This document shows, in pieces, positions 12,459 to 21,363 of a stretch of DNA of 64,000 nt. Under the pieces are notes generated by a model. The model did not search any database. It saw only the letters and a program-made list of their open reading frames with translations, and had not been told where the DNA came from. The translations under genes and the position numbers were made by a program. Each line of letters starts with the position of its first letter. Positions within the stretch are counted from its first letter, which is position 1. The stretch is from assembly GCF_036634195.1 (NCBI RefSeq), contig NZ_JAZIFY010000001.1, forward strand, positions 3,048,501-3,112,500, given 5' to 3'. This DNA comes from Streptomyces sp. P9-A4 (GTDB lineage: Bacteria > Actinomycetota > Actinomycetes > Streptomycetales > Streptomycetaceae).

Positions 12459-14303
12459 TCAGGCCGCGGTCGTGGCGCGCAGGGCGTCGACGTGGTCGGC
12501 GAGGTCGCGCAGCCGGGGGTGCTTGTAGACGTCCTTGACGGGGACCGGCCGGCCGAGGCTCTTCTTCAGGCGTCCGACGACGCGGAGCGCCATCAGGGAG
12601 TGGCCGCCGAGGGCGAAGAAGTCGTCGTCGACACCGATCGAGGCCCGGCCGAGGACCTCGGACCAGACGCCCGCGATCAGCCGCTCGGTCTCGGTGGCCG
12701 GGGCGCCGCCCGCGGCCTGGGCCGGACCGCCGGCCGCCTCGGGGGCGGGCAGGGCGGCGGTGTCGAGCTTGCCGTTGGGGGTCAGCGGCAGCGCGTCGAG
12801 GAACACGTAGTCGGAGGGGAGCATGAACTCCGGGAGCGCCTGCGCCGCGTGCTTGCGCAGCAGCGCCGCGCCCGGCTCCGTACCGGTGCCGGTCTCCGTA
12901 CCGGCGGCGGTCTCCGTACCGGCGGCGGGGACGAGGTAGGCGACGAGACGGTCGCCGGAGGCCTCGGCGCCGTCCGTGGCGTCGGCCGCCGGGCGGATCT
13001 GGACCACGGCCGTGGCGACCTCCGGGTGGGAGGCGAGGACGTGCTCGATCTCCCCCAGCTCCATGCGGTAGCCCCGGAACTTGACCTGCCGGTCGGCGCG
13101 GCCGACGAACTCCAGGCCGTGCGCCGTGCGCCGGACCACGTCGCCGGTCCGGTACATCCGGCTGCCGGGCGTACCGAAGGGGTCGGCCGGGAAGCGCTCG
13201 GCGGTCAGCTCCGGCTGGTTCACATAGCCGAGGGCCAGTCGCGGTCCCGCGATGCAGAGTTCACCGGGCTCGCCGTCCGGGACCTGGCGTCCGGTCGCGT
13301 CCAGGACGTGGAGCCGGTTGCCGGGCAGGGCGTCGCCGATGTGCGGGCCCTCGCCGGTGATCCAGGCGGCGGTCGCGTCCACGGTGCACTCGGTCGGCCC
13401 GTACAGGTTGAGCGCGTCGAGGACGCCGTTCGCGGTGGCCTCGGACAGCTCGCGCCAGGTCCGCTCGGGGACCGGCTCGCCGCCCATGAAGAGGCGCGGG
13501 ACCCGGCCGTCGGCGCGGGGCCGCAGCAGGGTGGCGCGGAGCATCTCCCAGTGCGAGGGCGTGAGGTCGAGGTCGGTCACGGCGAGCCGGTCGAACAGCT
13601 CCTCCAGGCGCTCCGGGTCCTTGCGCACCTCGTCGTCCAGGACGACGACGCTGTCGCCCCGGCAGACCCGGACCCACTGCTGGACGGAGGCGTCGAAGGA
13701 GACGCCGGCGTTCCAGGCGACGGTACGCGGCTCGGGGGCGTACGCCCCGAACTCCTCAAGCGCCGCGACCAGCGAGGCCACACCGGCCCGGGTGGCCTCC
13801 ACGCCCTTGGGGCGGCCGGTGGAACCGGAGGTGAAGATGACGTACGCCGGAGCGTCGGCGGCCGGCAGGTCGTCGAACGGTACGGGGGCGGGCGAGCGCT
13901 CGGGCAGCGCCGCCGGGTCGACCAGCTCGACGCCCGCCGGGGCGAACCCGGTGTCGGCACCCGCGTCGGCGACGAGGACCCGGATGCCGGACTCCTCGGC
14001 CATGAAGGTGAGGCGGTCGTGCGGATAGGCCTGGTCGAGCGGGACGTACGCGGCTCCGGCGCGCCAGGTGGCGAGCAGGGCGACGACGAGTCCGGCGCCG
14101 CGCCGCAGGTGGATGCCGACGCGGTCGCCCGGGGCGACACCGCGGGCGATCAGCTCACCGGCGAGGAGGCGGGTGCGCTCCTCCAGCGCGGCGAAGGTCA
14201 GGGTGGCGTCGGAGCCGTGGACGGCGAGACGGTCGGGGTGGCTGCGCGCGACCCGCAGGAAACGGGCCGGCGCGTCGATGGGCTCCTCGTGGAGGACGGC
14301 CAT
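12459..14303 (-). CDS. stand-alone NRPS adenylation-thiolation (A-T) didomain
   Basis: A 614-residue protein holding one full A domain (FTSGSTGRPKG about 157, NLYGPTE, YRTGD, RADRQVKFRGYRMELGEIE, NGKLD) and one carrier domain (GGHSLMA, Ser about 568). Specificity residues aligned by eye to GrsA are D-A-Q-D-F-G-L-V-D, nearly the remembered Gln code (DAQDLGVVD). It has no C domain, so its aminoacyl group must be passed on or the A domain must charge another carrier. NRPS 1 has two carriers lacking A domains, so it is the natural supplier. A hydroxylase could also act on the residue while bound here. The linker around residues 475-500 holds a TETAAGTETGTGTE low-complexity stretch. AAGGAG precedes the ATG. 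Confidence 0.92.
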   Translation of the reverse strand: MAVLHEEPIDAPARFLRVARSHPDRLAVHGSDATLTFAALEERTRLLAGELIARGVAPGDRVGIHLRRGAGLVVALLATWRAGAAYVPLDQAYPHDRLTFMAEESGIRVLVADAGADTGFAPAGVELVDPAALPERSPAPVPFDDLPAADAPAYVIFTSGSTGRPKGVEATRAGVASLVAALEEFGAYAPEPRTVAWNAGVSFDASVQQWVRVCRGDSVVVLDDEVRKDPERLEELFDRLAVTDLDLTPSHWEMLRATLLRPRADGRVPRLFMGGEPVPERTWRELSEATANGVLDALNLYGPTECTVDATAAWITGEGPHIGDALPGNRLHVLDATGRQVPDGEPGELCIAGPRLALGYVNQPELTAERFPADPFGTPGSRMYRTGDVVRRTAHGLEFVGRADRQVKFRGYRMELGEIEHVLASHPEVATAVVQIRPAADATDGAEASGDRLVAYLVPAAGTETAAGTETGTGTEPGAALLRKHAAQALPEFMLPSDYVFLDALPLTPNGKLDTAALPAPEAAGGPAQAAGGAPATETERLIAGVWSEVLGRASIGVDDDFFALGGHSLMALRVVGRLKKSLGRPVPVKDVYKHPRLRDLADHVDALRATTAA

Positions 14304-14362
14304 GGAACACGCTCCTTGGTACGGGAGGGTCGGGTGGGGCGGGGATGGTGTGGTGGCGCGGC

Positions 14363-15445
14363 TCAGGCGAAGCGTGCCGCCGGGCGTACCGACGGGTGGC
14401 AGTCCTCGACGTCGGCCGGGTTGCCCATGGCGACGACGATCTTCCGGTCGCCGCGGAAGGGGTCGCGGCCGTGGGAGGTGAGGATGTTGTCGACGAGCAT
14501 CACGTCGCCGACCTGCCACCGCTCGCGGACGGTCGCCTTGTCGTACGCCTCCTGGAGCGCGTCCAGGTCCTCGCGGCTGAGCGGGGTGCCGTCGCCGAAG
14601 GCGGTGTTGAACGGCAGGCCCTCGCGGCCGAACTCGTCGACCAGGGTCTCGCGCAGCTCCTCGTCGAGCGCCCATTCGTTCCAGAAGACCAGGTGGTTGA
14701 ACCAGACCTCCTCGCCCGTGTCCGGGTGGCGGATGGTGCCGGGGCGGACCTGGCTGGTGCGCAGGTTGCCGTCCTCCTGCCAGTCGAGGGCGATGCGGTT
14801 CTCGGCGCAGTAGCGCTCGACGTCCGCCGGGTCCTCGGTGGCGAAGGCGGTCTTCCAGTCGGTGGAGATGTATTCCGAGTAGCTGCGCTGGAGCAGCCAG
14901 CCGTGCTCGCGCATCTTCTCGGCGAGCGCCGGCGGGACGTTCGCGAGCACCTTGCGGACGTCGGCGACCGGGGTCGCGCCCTGCTCGGCGGGGGCGGTCA
15001 GGCAGCCGAAGAGGAGGGCACGGGGGAAGGTCAGCGTGTAGCTGTTCTCGTTGTGCATGCGGATGGACTGCGACGGCGGCAGGTCCGTGGAGGAGAAGAC
15101 GTCGTCGCCGAAGCTGCTGCGCGGGGTGGCCTTCTCGCGGTACGGGGTGCGCTCGGGGACGAGCACGTCACGGACGCGGGCGAAGTCCTCGACCGTACGC
15201 ACCGGCAGGCCGCGCAGGTACAGGGCGCCGTGCACATGGAGGGCCCCGGTCAGCTCGGGCAGCCGCTCCTGGAGCCAGGCGCAGGCCTCGTCGATGCCGG
15301 CGAAGGCGGGGGCCTCGGCGGTGGCGGGCTTGCCGGGGGTGGTCCGCCAGTCGAGGACGGCGGTGGGCGCGGGCGCCGGGACGGTCGGGGCGGCGGCGCG
15401 AACGGCGTTGGCGCGTACGGCGGTTCGCACGGTCGTGGTGGTCAC
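14363..15445 (-). CDS. SyrP/TauD-like Fe(II)/2-oxoglutarate-dependent oxygenase
   Basis: A 360-residue TauD-superfamily enzyme. HNENSY (about residues 130-135) gives the HxE iron pair of the SyrP/AsnO/VioC-like branch rather than HxD; the distal His is in LTSHGRDPF (about 323) and the Arg for 2-oxoglutarate in GDRKIVVAM. Known relatives hydroxylate amino acids, free or bound to NRPS carriers, often at the beta carbon. It precedes the A-T didomain by 59 bp, so the A-T-bound residue is the favourite substrate by context. The first 30 residues are an Ala/Pro-rich extension. The GTG at 15445 has GGAAG upstream. It starts 87 bp after leuB. Confidence 0.9.
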   Translation of the reverse strand: MTTTTVRTAVRANAVRAAAPTVPAPAPTAVLDWRTTPGKPATAEAPAFAGIDEACAWLQERLPELTGALHVHGALYLRGLPVRTVEDFARVRDVLVPERTPYREKATPRSSFGDDVFSSTDLPPSQSIRMHNENSYTLTFPRALLFGCLTAPAEQGATPVADVRKVLANVPPALAEKMREHGWLLQRSYSEYISTDWKTAFATEDPADVERYCAENRIALDWQEDGNLRTSQVRPGTIRHPDTGEEVWFNHLVFWNEWALDEELRETLVDEFGREGLPFNTAFGDGTPLSREDLDALQEAYDKATVRERWQVGDVMLVDNILTSHGRDPFRGDRKIVVAMGNPADVEDCHPSVRPAARFA

Positions 15446-15532
15446 CGGGGCTTCCTTTCGTGGATGAGTGGATGAGCGGATGACGGGGGCGGGGGCAGGG
15501 GCAGGGACGCGCGGTGGGCCGGGGAGGCGCCG

Positions 15533-16570
15533 TCACGCGGCGGCGAGGGCGTTCCTGACGGCCTCGCCGGCCTCCTTGGTGCCGAGGACTCCGCCCAGGT
15601 CGGGGGTGCACTGCCCCTCGCTGATCGCCACGCCGACGGCCCGGCGCAGGGCGTCGGCCTCGGTGGCCCAGCCGAGGTGTTCGAGCATCAGGGCGGAGCT
15701 GAGGATGGCGCCGAAGGGGTTGCCGATGCCCTGGCCCGCGATGTCGGGGGCGCTGCCGTGCACGGGCTCGTAGAGGCCGAAGCCGGTGACCGGGTTGATG
15801 TTGGCGGAGGCCGCGTTGCCGAGGCCGCCGGCGAGCATCGCCGCGAGGTCGCTGAGGATGTCGCCGTACGAGTTGTTGGTGACGATGACGTCGAACTGGG
15901 AGGGGTCGGAGATGAACTTCATCGCCGCCGCGTCGACGTACAGGTGGGTGGACTTGATGTCGGGGCGCTTGGCTGCGGCCTCCTGGAAGGCCCGCTGCCA
16001 GACCTGCCCGCCGTGCCGGACGGCGTTCGACTTGTCGACCATGCAGACCCCGCGCTTGGCGATGGAGTACGCGTACTCCATGATCCGCGAGACGCCCATG
16101 TGGGTGCTGACGTCGGCGTCGACGGCCATCTCGTGCTCGGTGCCGGCCCGCAGGACGCCGCCGATGTCGGTGTAGAGGCCCTCGGTGTTCTCGCGGACGA
16201 TGACGCAGTCGAGCTTGCGGGTCCGCTCGTCGCGCAGCGGGCTGAGGCGCTCGTCGAGCAGGGCGGCCGGGCGGTGGTTGACGAAGAGGTCGAGGTCGAA
16301 GCGGAGGCGCAGGAGGACGCCGCGGCCGTAGTCGGAGGTCTTGACGCGGGGGTCGCCGATGGCGCCGAAGAGCACGGCGTCGCTGGCCTTGACGCGCTCG
16401 AAGTCCTCGTCGGAGAGGGAGACGCCGGTACGGAGGTAGGTGTCGGCGTTGACGTGGTCGAGGACGTCGAAGCGCAGGTCGAGGCCGAGGGCGTCGATGG
16501 TCTCCAGGGCCTCCCTGGTCACCTCGGGGCCGATGCCGTCGCCGGGTATGACGGTCACTGTCCTGGTCAT
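15533..16570 (-). CDS. leuB: 3-isopropylmalate dehydrogenase-like beta-decarboxylating dehydrogenase
   Basis: A 345-residue enzyme of the isocitrate/isopropylmalate dehydrogenase family. IPGDGIGPEV at the N-terminus, a substrate region with LRLRFDLDLFVNHRP, VDAAAMKFI and the GSAPDIAGQG cofactor loop are all present. In the leucine pathway it oxidises and decarboxylates 3-isopropylmalate to the 2-oxo acid with NAD+. The segment RENTEGLY differs from the REGTEGPY I recall for actinobacterial LeuB and from RELTGG of enteric LeuB; it resembles isocitrate/homoisocitrate enzymes, so the side chain accepted may differ. The ATG at 16570 follows GGTGAG. It lies 40 bp behind the aminotransferase in the cluster operon. 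Confidence 0.88.
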   Translation of the reverse strand: MTRTVTVIPGDGIGPEVTREALETIDALGLDLRFDVLDHVNADTYLRTGVSLSDEDFERVKASDAVLFGAIGDPRVKTSDYGRGVLLRLRFDLDLFVNHRPAALLDERLSPLRDERTRKLDCVIVRENTEGLYTDIGGVLRAGTEHEMAVDADVSTHMGVSRIMEYAYSIAKRGVCMVDKSNAVRHGGQVWQRAFQEAAAKRPDIKSTHLYVDAAAMKFISDPSQFDVIVTNNSYGDILSDLAAMLAGGLGNAASANINPVTGFGLYEPVHGSAPDIAGQGIGNPFGAILSSALMLEHLGWATEADALRRAVGVAISEGQCTPDLGGVLGTKEAGEAVRNALAAA

Positions 16571-16610
16571 GAGGGGTCTCACCGTTTCTTGGCTGATGGC
16601 GGGTGGTCGT

Positions 16611-17828
16611 TCAGGGGAGGAGGCGGGCGCGGGCCGCCGCGAGGATCTGCGGGGAGCGGTTGAAGGCCACGCGGACGTAGTTCCGGCCGCGCTCCTCGTC
16701 GGCGAAGAACGGCGTGCCGGGGGCGAGGAGGACGGAGGACTCCTCCAGGACGCGGCGGACGAAGGTCCGGCAGTCCTCGTCCGTGGCTCCGCGGATGTCG
16801 GCGAGGACGAAGCAGCCTCCCTCCGGCAGCCGGAAGGTGAGCCCCATCCGGGCGAGGATGTCCGCCGTCTCGTCGCGGGCCTGGGACAGCTCCTTCGCGG
16901 CCGTGAGGGAGGCCGCGTCGAAGAGGTCGGTGAGGCCCGCGGCCAGCTGGAGCGGGGCGCCGGCGCCGTTGGTGGTGATCTCGTGGACCCGCCGGAAGAC
17001 CCGGGTGAGTTCCGGCCGGGCCCGCAGGAACCCGAGCCGCCAGCCGCTGATGGCGTGGCTCTTGGAGAGCGAGCCGACGACCACGCTGCGGTCCCGCAGG
17101 GAGGGGACGTCGGCGACCGAGAGGTGCGGGCGGTCGTCGAAGACGAGGTTGGCGTACACCTCGTCGGAGATGACCGTCACGTCCCACCGCTCGCACAGTG
17201 CGGCGATCCGCTCCAGGTCCTCCGCCGACAGGGTCTGGCCCGTCGGGTTGGCCGGGGTGTTCAGGATGATCGCCCGGGTGGCGGGACCGAAGGCCGCGGC
17301 CAGCTCGTCCGGGTCGAGCCGCCAGTCGGGGCTCACCGGCCCCTCCGGCTCGTGGAGGCGGACGAACTTCGGCCGGGCGCCCGCCAGTTCGACGGCGCCG
17401 AGGAAGTTCTCGTAGTACGGGTCCAGGAGGACGACCTCGTCGCCCGGGTCGACCAGCGAGAACAGCGCCACGCACAGCGCCTCGGTGCCGCCGACCGTGA
17501 CGGTCAGCTCGGTGTCCGGGTCGGCGGGGGTCGTGAAGGACTCCGCGATCCGGCGGCGGATGTCCGCGCCGCCGTGGGGCAGTTCGTACTGGTTGACGCC
17601 GCCGCGCAGGGCCCGTACGGCCTCCTCGACGAGGGGCTTCGGGGTCTCCGGCGCGCCGGGCGTGCCCACGGCCAGGTCGATGGCGCCGCGCTCGCGGGCC
17701 AGCAGGAACAGCTCCGCGAGGTTGCCCTTGGGGATGCGCCCGGCCCGCTCGGAGACGGCCGCCCGGCCGCCCGTCGCGGTCGCGGACACCGCCGTGGCGG
17801 TCTCCGCCGTGGCGGTCTCCGCCGTCAC
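16611..17828 (-). CDS. PLP-dependent class I/II aminotransferase
   Basis: A 405-residue fold-type I aminotransferase. The PLP lysine is in SLSKSHAISGWRLG (about residue 255), the pyridine Asp region is ISDEVYANL and NTPANPTG binds the phosphate/substrate. The GTG at 17828 overlaps the leuD stop (GTGA), showing translational coupling. The first 20 residues repeat TAETATA and look like a loose tail. Placed between leuD and leuB, it probably aminates the 2-oxo acid made by the leu enzymes. It is unrelated to IlvE-type (fold IV) branched-chain aminotransferases, again suggesting a special product. Substrate is inferred only from context. Confidence 0.88.
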   Translation of the reverse strand: MTAETATAETATAVSATATGGRAAVSERAGRIPKGNLAELFLLARERGAIDLAVGTPGAPETPKPLVEEAVRALRGGVNQYELPHGGADIRRRIAESFTTPADPDTELTVTVGGTEALCVALFSLVDPGDEVVLLDPYYENFLGAVELAGARPKFVRLHEPEGPVSPDWRLDPDELAAAFGPATRAIILNTPANPTGQTLSAEDLERIAALCERWDVTVISDEVYANLVFDDRPHLSVADVPSLRDRSVVVGSLSKSHAISGWRLGFLRARPELTRVFRRVHEITTNGAGAPLQLAAGLTDLFDAASLTAAKELSQARDETADILARMGLTFRLPEGGCFVLADIRGATDEDCRTFVRRVLEESSVLLAPGTPFFADEERGRNYVRVAFNRSPQILAAARARLLP

Positions 17829-18463
17829 GAGGCCCGCCGGAGCTTCGCCGCGTCCGGGGAGGAGAAGGTGCCGCGGGTGATGCTGGTCATCCAGGCCGGC
17901 CGGCGCTCCTCGAAGGCGGCGATCACGTCGGCCTTGCGGAGGGTCACGTCGATGTCGTCGAGGCCGTTGAGGAGGAGCCAGCGCGCACGGTGGTCCGCCT
18001 CGAACTCCCAGCTCCGGCCGTCGGCGGTGACGGTCAGCTCCTGGAGGTCGACGGAGATCCGGAACTCCGGGTCGGCGAGGGACAGTTCGGCCAGCTCGGC
18101 GACGACGTCCACCGGCAGGGCCACCGCGAGGAGGCCGTTCTTCAGGGCGTTGCGCAGGAAGATGTCGCCGAAGCTGGTGGCGATGACCGCACGGAAGCCC
18201 CAGTCGCGCAGCGCCCACACGGCGTGCTCGCGCGAGCTGCCCGTACCGAAGTTGTGTCCCGCGACCAGGACGCTGGCGCCCTGGTGCTCCGGCCGGTTCA
18301 GGACGAAGTCGGGCTCCTTGCGCCAGTGGCCGAACAGGGTGTCGGCGTAACCGGACTTGGTGAGCCGCTTGCAGAACTCGGCGGGGATGATCTGGTCGGT
18401 GTCGACGTCGTCCCTGCTCAGCGCCACGGCCTGGCCGGTGTGCGCCTTCATCGGCTCTCTCAT
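17825..18463 (-). CDS. leuD: 3-isopropylmalate dehydratase small subunit
   Basis: A 212-residue swivelling-domain subunit of the aconitase family. [16 protein letters not shown] and [17 protein letters not shown] are the signature segments of LeuD; the second binds substrate. It partners with the LeuC-like protein encoded immediately upstream to isomerise 2- to 3-isopropylmalate or a homologue. The ATG at 18463 overlaps the leuC stop by four bases (ATGA); a second ATG at 18451 is possible. The separation into two subunits is typical of bacterial LeuCD. Confidence 0.92.
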   Translation of the reverse strand: MREPMKAHTGQAVALSRDDVDTDQIIPAEFCKRLTKSGYADTLFGHWRKEPDFVLNRPEHQGASVLVAGHNFGTGSSREHAVWALRDWGFRAVIATSFGDIFLRNALKNGLLAVALPVDVVAELAELSLADPEFRISVDLQELTVTADGRSWEFEADHRARWLLLNGLDDIDVTLRKADVIAAFEERRPAWMTSITRGTFSSPDAAKLRRAS

Positions 18464-19911
18464 GCCTGGTCCTCCTGCTCGTTCTTCGGGTCGGTCAGCT
18501 CGCTCGGGGTGGCCAGTCGCCCGACGACGGCGGTGGCGGCGGCCACCACGGGCGAGACCAGGTGGGTGCGGGCGTGGGTGCCCTGCCGGCCCTCGTAGTT
18601 GCGGTTCGAGGTGGAGGCGACGCGCTGGATGCCCTGGAGGCGGTCGGCGTTGATGCCCATGCACATCGAGCAGCCGGAGAGCCGCCACTGCGCACCCGCG
18701 TCCAGGAAGACCTGGTGCAGGCCCTCCTCCTCGGCCTGGGCGCGGACGGCCATCGAGCCGGGGACGACGAGCATCGTGATCGACGGGGCGACCTTGCGGC
18801 CGCGCAGCACGTCGGCCGCGGCCCGCAGGTCCTCGATGCGGCCGTTGGTGCAGGAGCCGAGGAAGACCGTGTTGATGTCGATGTCCCGCATCGGCACGTG
18901 CGCTTCGAGGCCCATGTACTCCAGGGCGCGGCGCGCCGCCGCCCGCTCGGCGTCGCTGCCGAAGGACTCGGGGGCGGGGACCTCGGCGTCCAGCGGTACG
19001 GCCTGGCCGGGGTTGGTGCCCCAGGTGACGAAGGGCTTCAGCCCGGTGACGTCGAGCTCCACGACCCGGTCGAAGGCGGCGCCCTCGTCGGTCCGCAGCG
19101 AATCCCAGTAGGCGCAGGCCTCCTCCCACTCGGCGTCCGCGGCCGGGTCCCAGCGCTCGCGCAGGTAGTCGACCGTCTTGTGGTCCGGGGCGATGAGACC
19201 GGCGCGGGCACCGGCCTCGATGCTCATGTTGCAGACCGTCATCCGCCCCTCCATGGAGAGGTTCTCGACGGCCTTGCCGCGGTACTCGATGGCGTAGCCG
19301 TTGGCCCCGTTGGCCCCGATGTGGGCGATCAGCGCGAGGATCAGGTCCTTGGGCGTCACGTCCGCCGGCGGCTCGCCGACGAACTCGACCGACATGGTCC
19401 TGGGCCGCTGGAGGGCCAGCGTCTGGGTGGCGAGGACGTGCTCGACGTCGCTGGTGCCGACGCCGAAGGCGAGGGCGCCGAAGGCGCCGTGCGTGGAGGT
19501 GTGGCTGTCGCCGCACACCACGGTCATGCCGGGGCGGACGAAGCCCAGCTCCGGTGCCACGACGTGCACGATGCCCTGCCGGTCGTCGCCCAGCGAGAAC
19601 AGCTCGATGCCCTGGTTCTCGCAGTTCTCGCGGAGCCGCTCCAGCTGTGCGCTGCCCATCGCGTCCTTCACGAACAGCGTGTTGGTGGGCACGTTGTGGT
19701 CTTCCAGGGCGAGCGCCAGGTCGGGTCTGCGGACCCGGCGTCCGGTGAGCTGGAGGCCGTCGAAGGCCTGCGGCGAGCTGGCCTCGTGGAGCAGGTGCAG
19801 GTCGATGTAGAGGAGGTCGGGTTCGCCCGGCGCCCGGTCGACGACGTGGTTCTCCCACACCTTCTCGATCAGGTTGCGCTCGGCGCGTTCCGGCTGCGTG
19901 ATGGTGCTCAT
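18460..19911 (-). CDS. leuC: 3-isopropylmalate dehydratase large subunit
   Basis: A 483-residue aconitase-family large subunit. The [4Fe-4S] ligands are visible: one Cys in GSCTNG (about 354) and the CxxC pair in SGCSMCMGI (about 417 and 420). [19 protein letters not shown] and [12 protein letters not shown] are family hallmarks. It works with LeuD to shift the hydroxyl group of an isopropylmalate-type substrate. It overlaps the leuA stop by four bases (ATGA), so leuA, leuC, leuD and the aminotransferase are all translationally coupled. It is slightly longer than usual, with an acidic KNEQEDQA tail. Confidence 0.92.
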   Translation of the reverse strand: MSTITQPERAERNLIEKVWENHVVDRAPGEPDLLYIDLHLLHEASSPQAFDGLQLTGRRVRRPDLALALEDHNVPTNTLFVKDAMGSAQLERLRENCENQGIELFSLGDDRQGIVHVVAPELGFVRPGMTVVCGDSHTSTHGAFGALAFGVGTSDVEHVLATQTLALQRPRTMSVEFVGEPPADVTPKDLILALIAHIGANGANGYAIEYRGKAVENLSMEGRMTVCNMSIEAGARAGLIAPDHKTVDYLRERWDPAADAEWEEACAYWDSLRTDEGAAFDRVVELDVTGLKPFVTWGTNPGQAVPLDAEVPAPESFGSDAERAAARRALEYMGLEAHVPMRDIDINTVFLGSCTNGRIEDLRAAADVLRGRKVAPSITMLVVPGSMAVRAQAEEEGLHQVFLDAGAQWRLSGCSMCMGINADRLQGIQRVASTSNRNYEGRQGTHARTHLVSPVVAAATAVVGRLATPSELTDPKNEQEDQA

Positions 19912-21131
19912 CGGCCGGCCACCGCCATCTCGGTGGTCGTGGCGGCGGCAGCGGCGGTCGCCGAGGCGCGCAGCAGCCGGCCGGTGATGATCTCGCGCAG
20001 GTCGCCCAGCTCGATGCAGGTGCCGTCCGCGCGGTTGGCGATGTAGGTGTCGTAGATCTCGTCGAGCAGGTCGCGCTCGACGCCCAGACCCATCTGGTCG
20101 AAGAGGTTGCGGATGACGTTGCGTCCGGAGTGCCGGCCGATGAGAATTCCGCGGTCGCGGCCGAAGAGGTGCGGCTCGACGTATTCGTACGTCACCGGGT
20201 TGCGCAGCATTCCCGCCTGGTGGATTCCGGCCTGCGTGGCGAATGCGTTGTCACCGAATACGGCCTTGTTGCGCGGCGTCGACATTCCGATGATCCGGCT
20301 GAGGATCAGATAGGCGTCGTACAGCTTCTCGGTCTGGAGACGGCTGGTCACACCCAGCAGCTCGCCCTTGTAGAGAAGGACGGCGGCCAGTTCTTCGAGG
20401 GGGGTGTTTCCGGCACGCTCACCGATTCCGGCGAGCGTCGACTGCACCTCGTCCGCGCCCGCCTCGATACCGGCGAGGGCATTGGCGAGGGAAAGTCCGA
20501 GGTCCTGGTGGCAGTGCGTGGAAAGGATGACGTCGTCGGGGATCCAGGAGCGGACCCGGGCCACCTGGGCGCCGTATTCCGACGGGAGCATGCAGCCGGT
20601 GGTGTCGGCGAGCGCGACGGTCTTCGCGCCCTCCGCGACGCCCGCCTCGATCAGCGGGCGGAGCAGGTCGTCGGTGCCGCGGCTGGAGTCCTCGATGCCG
20701 AGCGTGATGTCGGTGAAGCCGAGCTCACGGGCGAAGCGGATGCTGTCGATGATCTCTTGCAGGCCTTCGGCCCTGGTCAGACCGCGCTTGTGCTCCAGGT
20801 GGACATCGCTGCCGGTGGCCATGATCTGGACCTGGTGGTCGATGCCGCCGGCCTCGGCCGCCAGCTCGATGTCCTCGCGGACCGCACGGTTGAGGGTGGC
20901 GACCTTGGCGGTGGTGAGCGCCTCGGCGATCAGCTTGGTGGCCAGGAAGTCGCTCGGGGAGGAGCTGGGGAAGCCGGCCTCGATGGTGTCGACGCCGGTG
21001 GCCTCGATGGCGAGGGCCAGTTCCAGCTTCTGCTCCGCGTTCATCGCGTTGCCGGGGGCCTGCTCTCCGTCGCGGAGAGTCGAGTCGAATACGCGAAGCC
21101 GACGTGCCGGGGAGTTGGGGCTCGAAGTCAT
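19908..21131 (-). CDS. leuA: 2-isopropylmalate synthase-like enzyme lacking the regulatory domain
   Basis: A 407-residue acetyl-CoA-dependent condensing enzyme (DRE-TIM barrel). [14 protein letters not shown] (about 14-27) and the metal-binding HCHQDLGLS (about 204) are intact; the tail includes GIHQAGML and GRHSGRN. Canonical LeuA is about 510-570 residues and ends in a leucine-binding allosteric domain; here the protein stops soon after the barrel and linker helices, so feedback inhibition by leucine is probably absent. That suits a dedicated precursor pathway. It is the first gene of the operon; GAGG lies 8 bases before the ATG. It could use 2-oxoisovalerate or a longer or different 2-oxo acid. 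Homocitrate synthase is a less likely alternative. Confidence 0.88.
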   Translation of the reverse strand: MTSSPNSPARRLRVFDSTLRDGEQAPGNAMNAEQKLELALAIEATGVDTIEAGFPSSSPSDFLATKLIAEALTTAKVATLNRAVREDIELAAEAGGIDHQVQIMATGSDVHLEHKRGLTRAEGLQEIIDSIRFARELGFTDITLGIEDSSRGTDDLLRPLIEAGVAEGAKTVALADTTGCMLPSEYGAQVARVRSWIPDDVILSTHCHQDLGLSLANALAGIEAGADEVQSTLAGIGERAGNTPLEELAAVLLYKGELLGVTSRLQTEKLYDAYLILSRIIGMSTPRNKAVFGDNAFATQAGIHQAGMLRNPVTYEYVEPHLFGRDRGILIGRHSGRNVIRNLFDQMGLGVERDLLDEIYDTYIANRADGTCIELGDLREIITGRLLRASATAAAAATTTEMAVAGR

Positions 21132-21263
21132 GATTCTGCCTCTTTCGGGAACGCCGCCATGAGACACAGGATCCGGAGATCTCACTGTGTGGTAGCGGGG
21201 GCTTGTGGCCGACGGCGGTGACTTTACGCGGCCGGGAACGCAGCCCGTCAAGCCTTTTCCGCA

Positions 21264-21307
21264 AAATAGAGCACCGATAGCGATCCGATGGAGGGACCCG
21301 GGAGAAT
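21264..21307 (+). promoter_or_regulatory. SARP operator and -10 element of the NRPS 2 promoter
   Basis: Three direct heptamers with 4-bp spacers: AAATAGA (21264-21270), CGATAGC (21275-21281) and CGATGGA (21286-21292). A -10-like GAGAAT lies at 21302-21307, 9 bp after the last heptamer. This is the known layout of SARP sites (heptamers every 11 bp, just upstream of the -10). The nearly identical box at 4872-4888 strengthens it. The probable activator is the SARP encoded at 29009-32140. Confidence 0.7.
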
Positions 21308-21363
21308 GAGCTACAAGCGCGCATTTCCCTATGCATCGAGTGGCGAATCAAGGAGTGATTTTA

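Noticed and set aside
19908..21131. Homocitrate synthase instead of an isopropylmalate synthase-like enzyme
   Set aside because: The GIHQAGML and GRHSGRN segments and the adjacent leuC/leuD/leuB set fit the isopropylmalate route better; substrate remains open.
21128..21160. A 10-codon upstream ORF whose stop overlaps the leuA start, as a leucine attenuator
   Set aside because: It contains no leucine codons and has no clear ribosome site, so classical attenuation is not supported.
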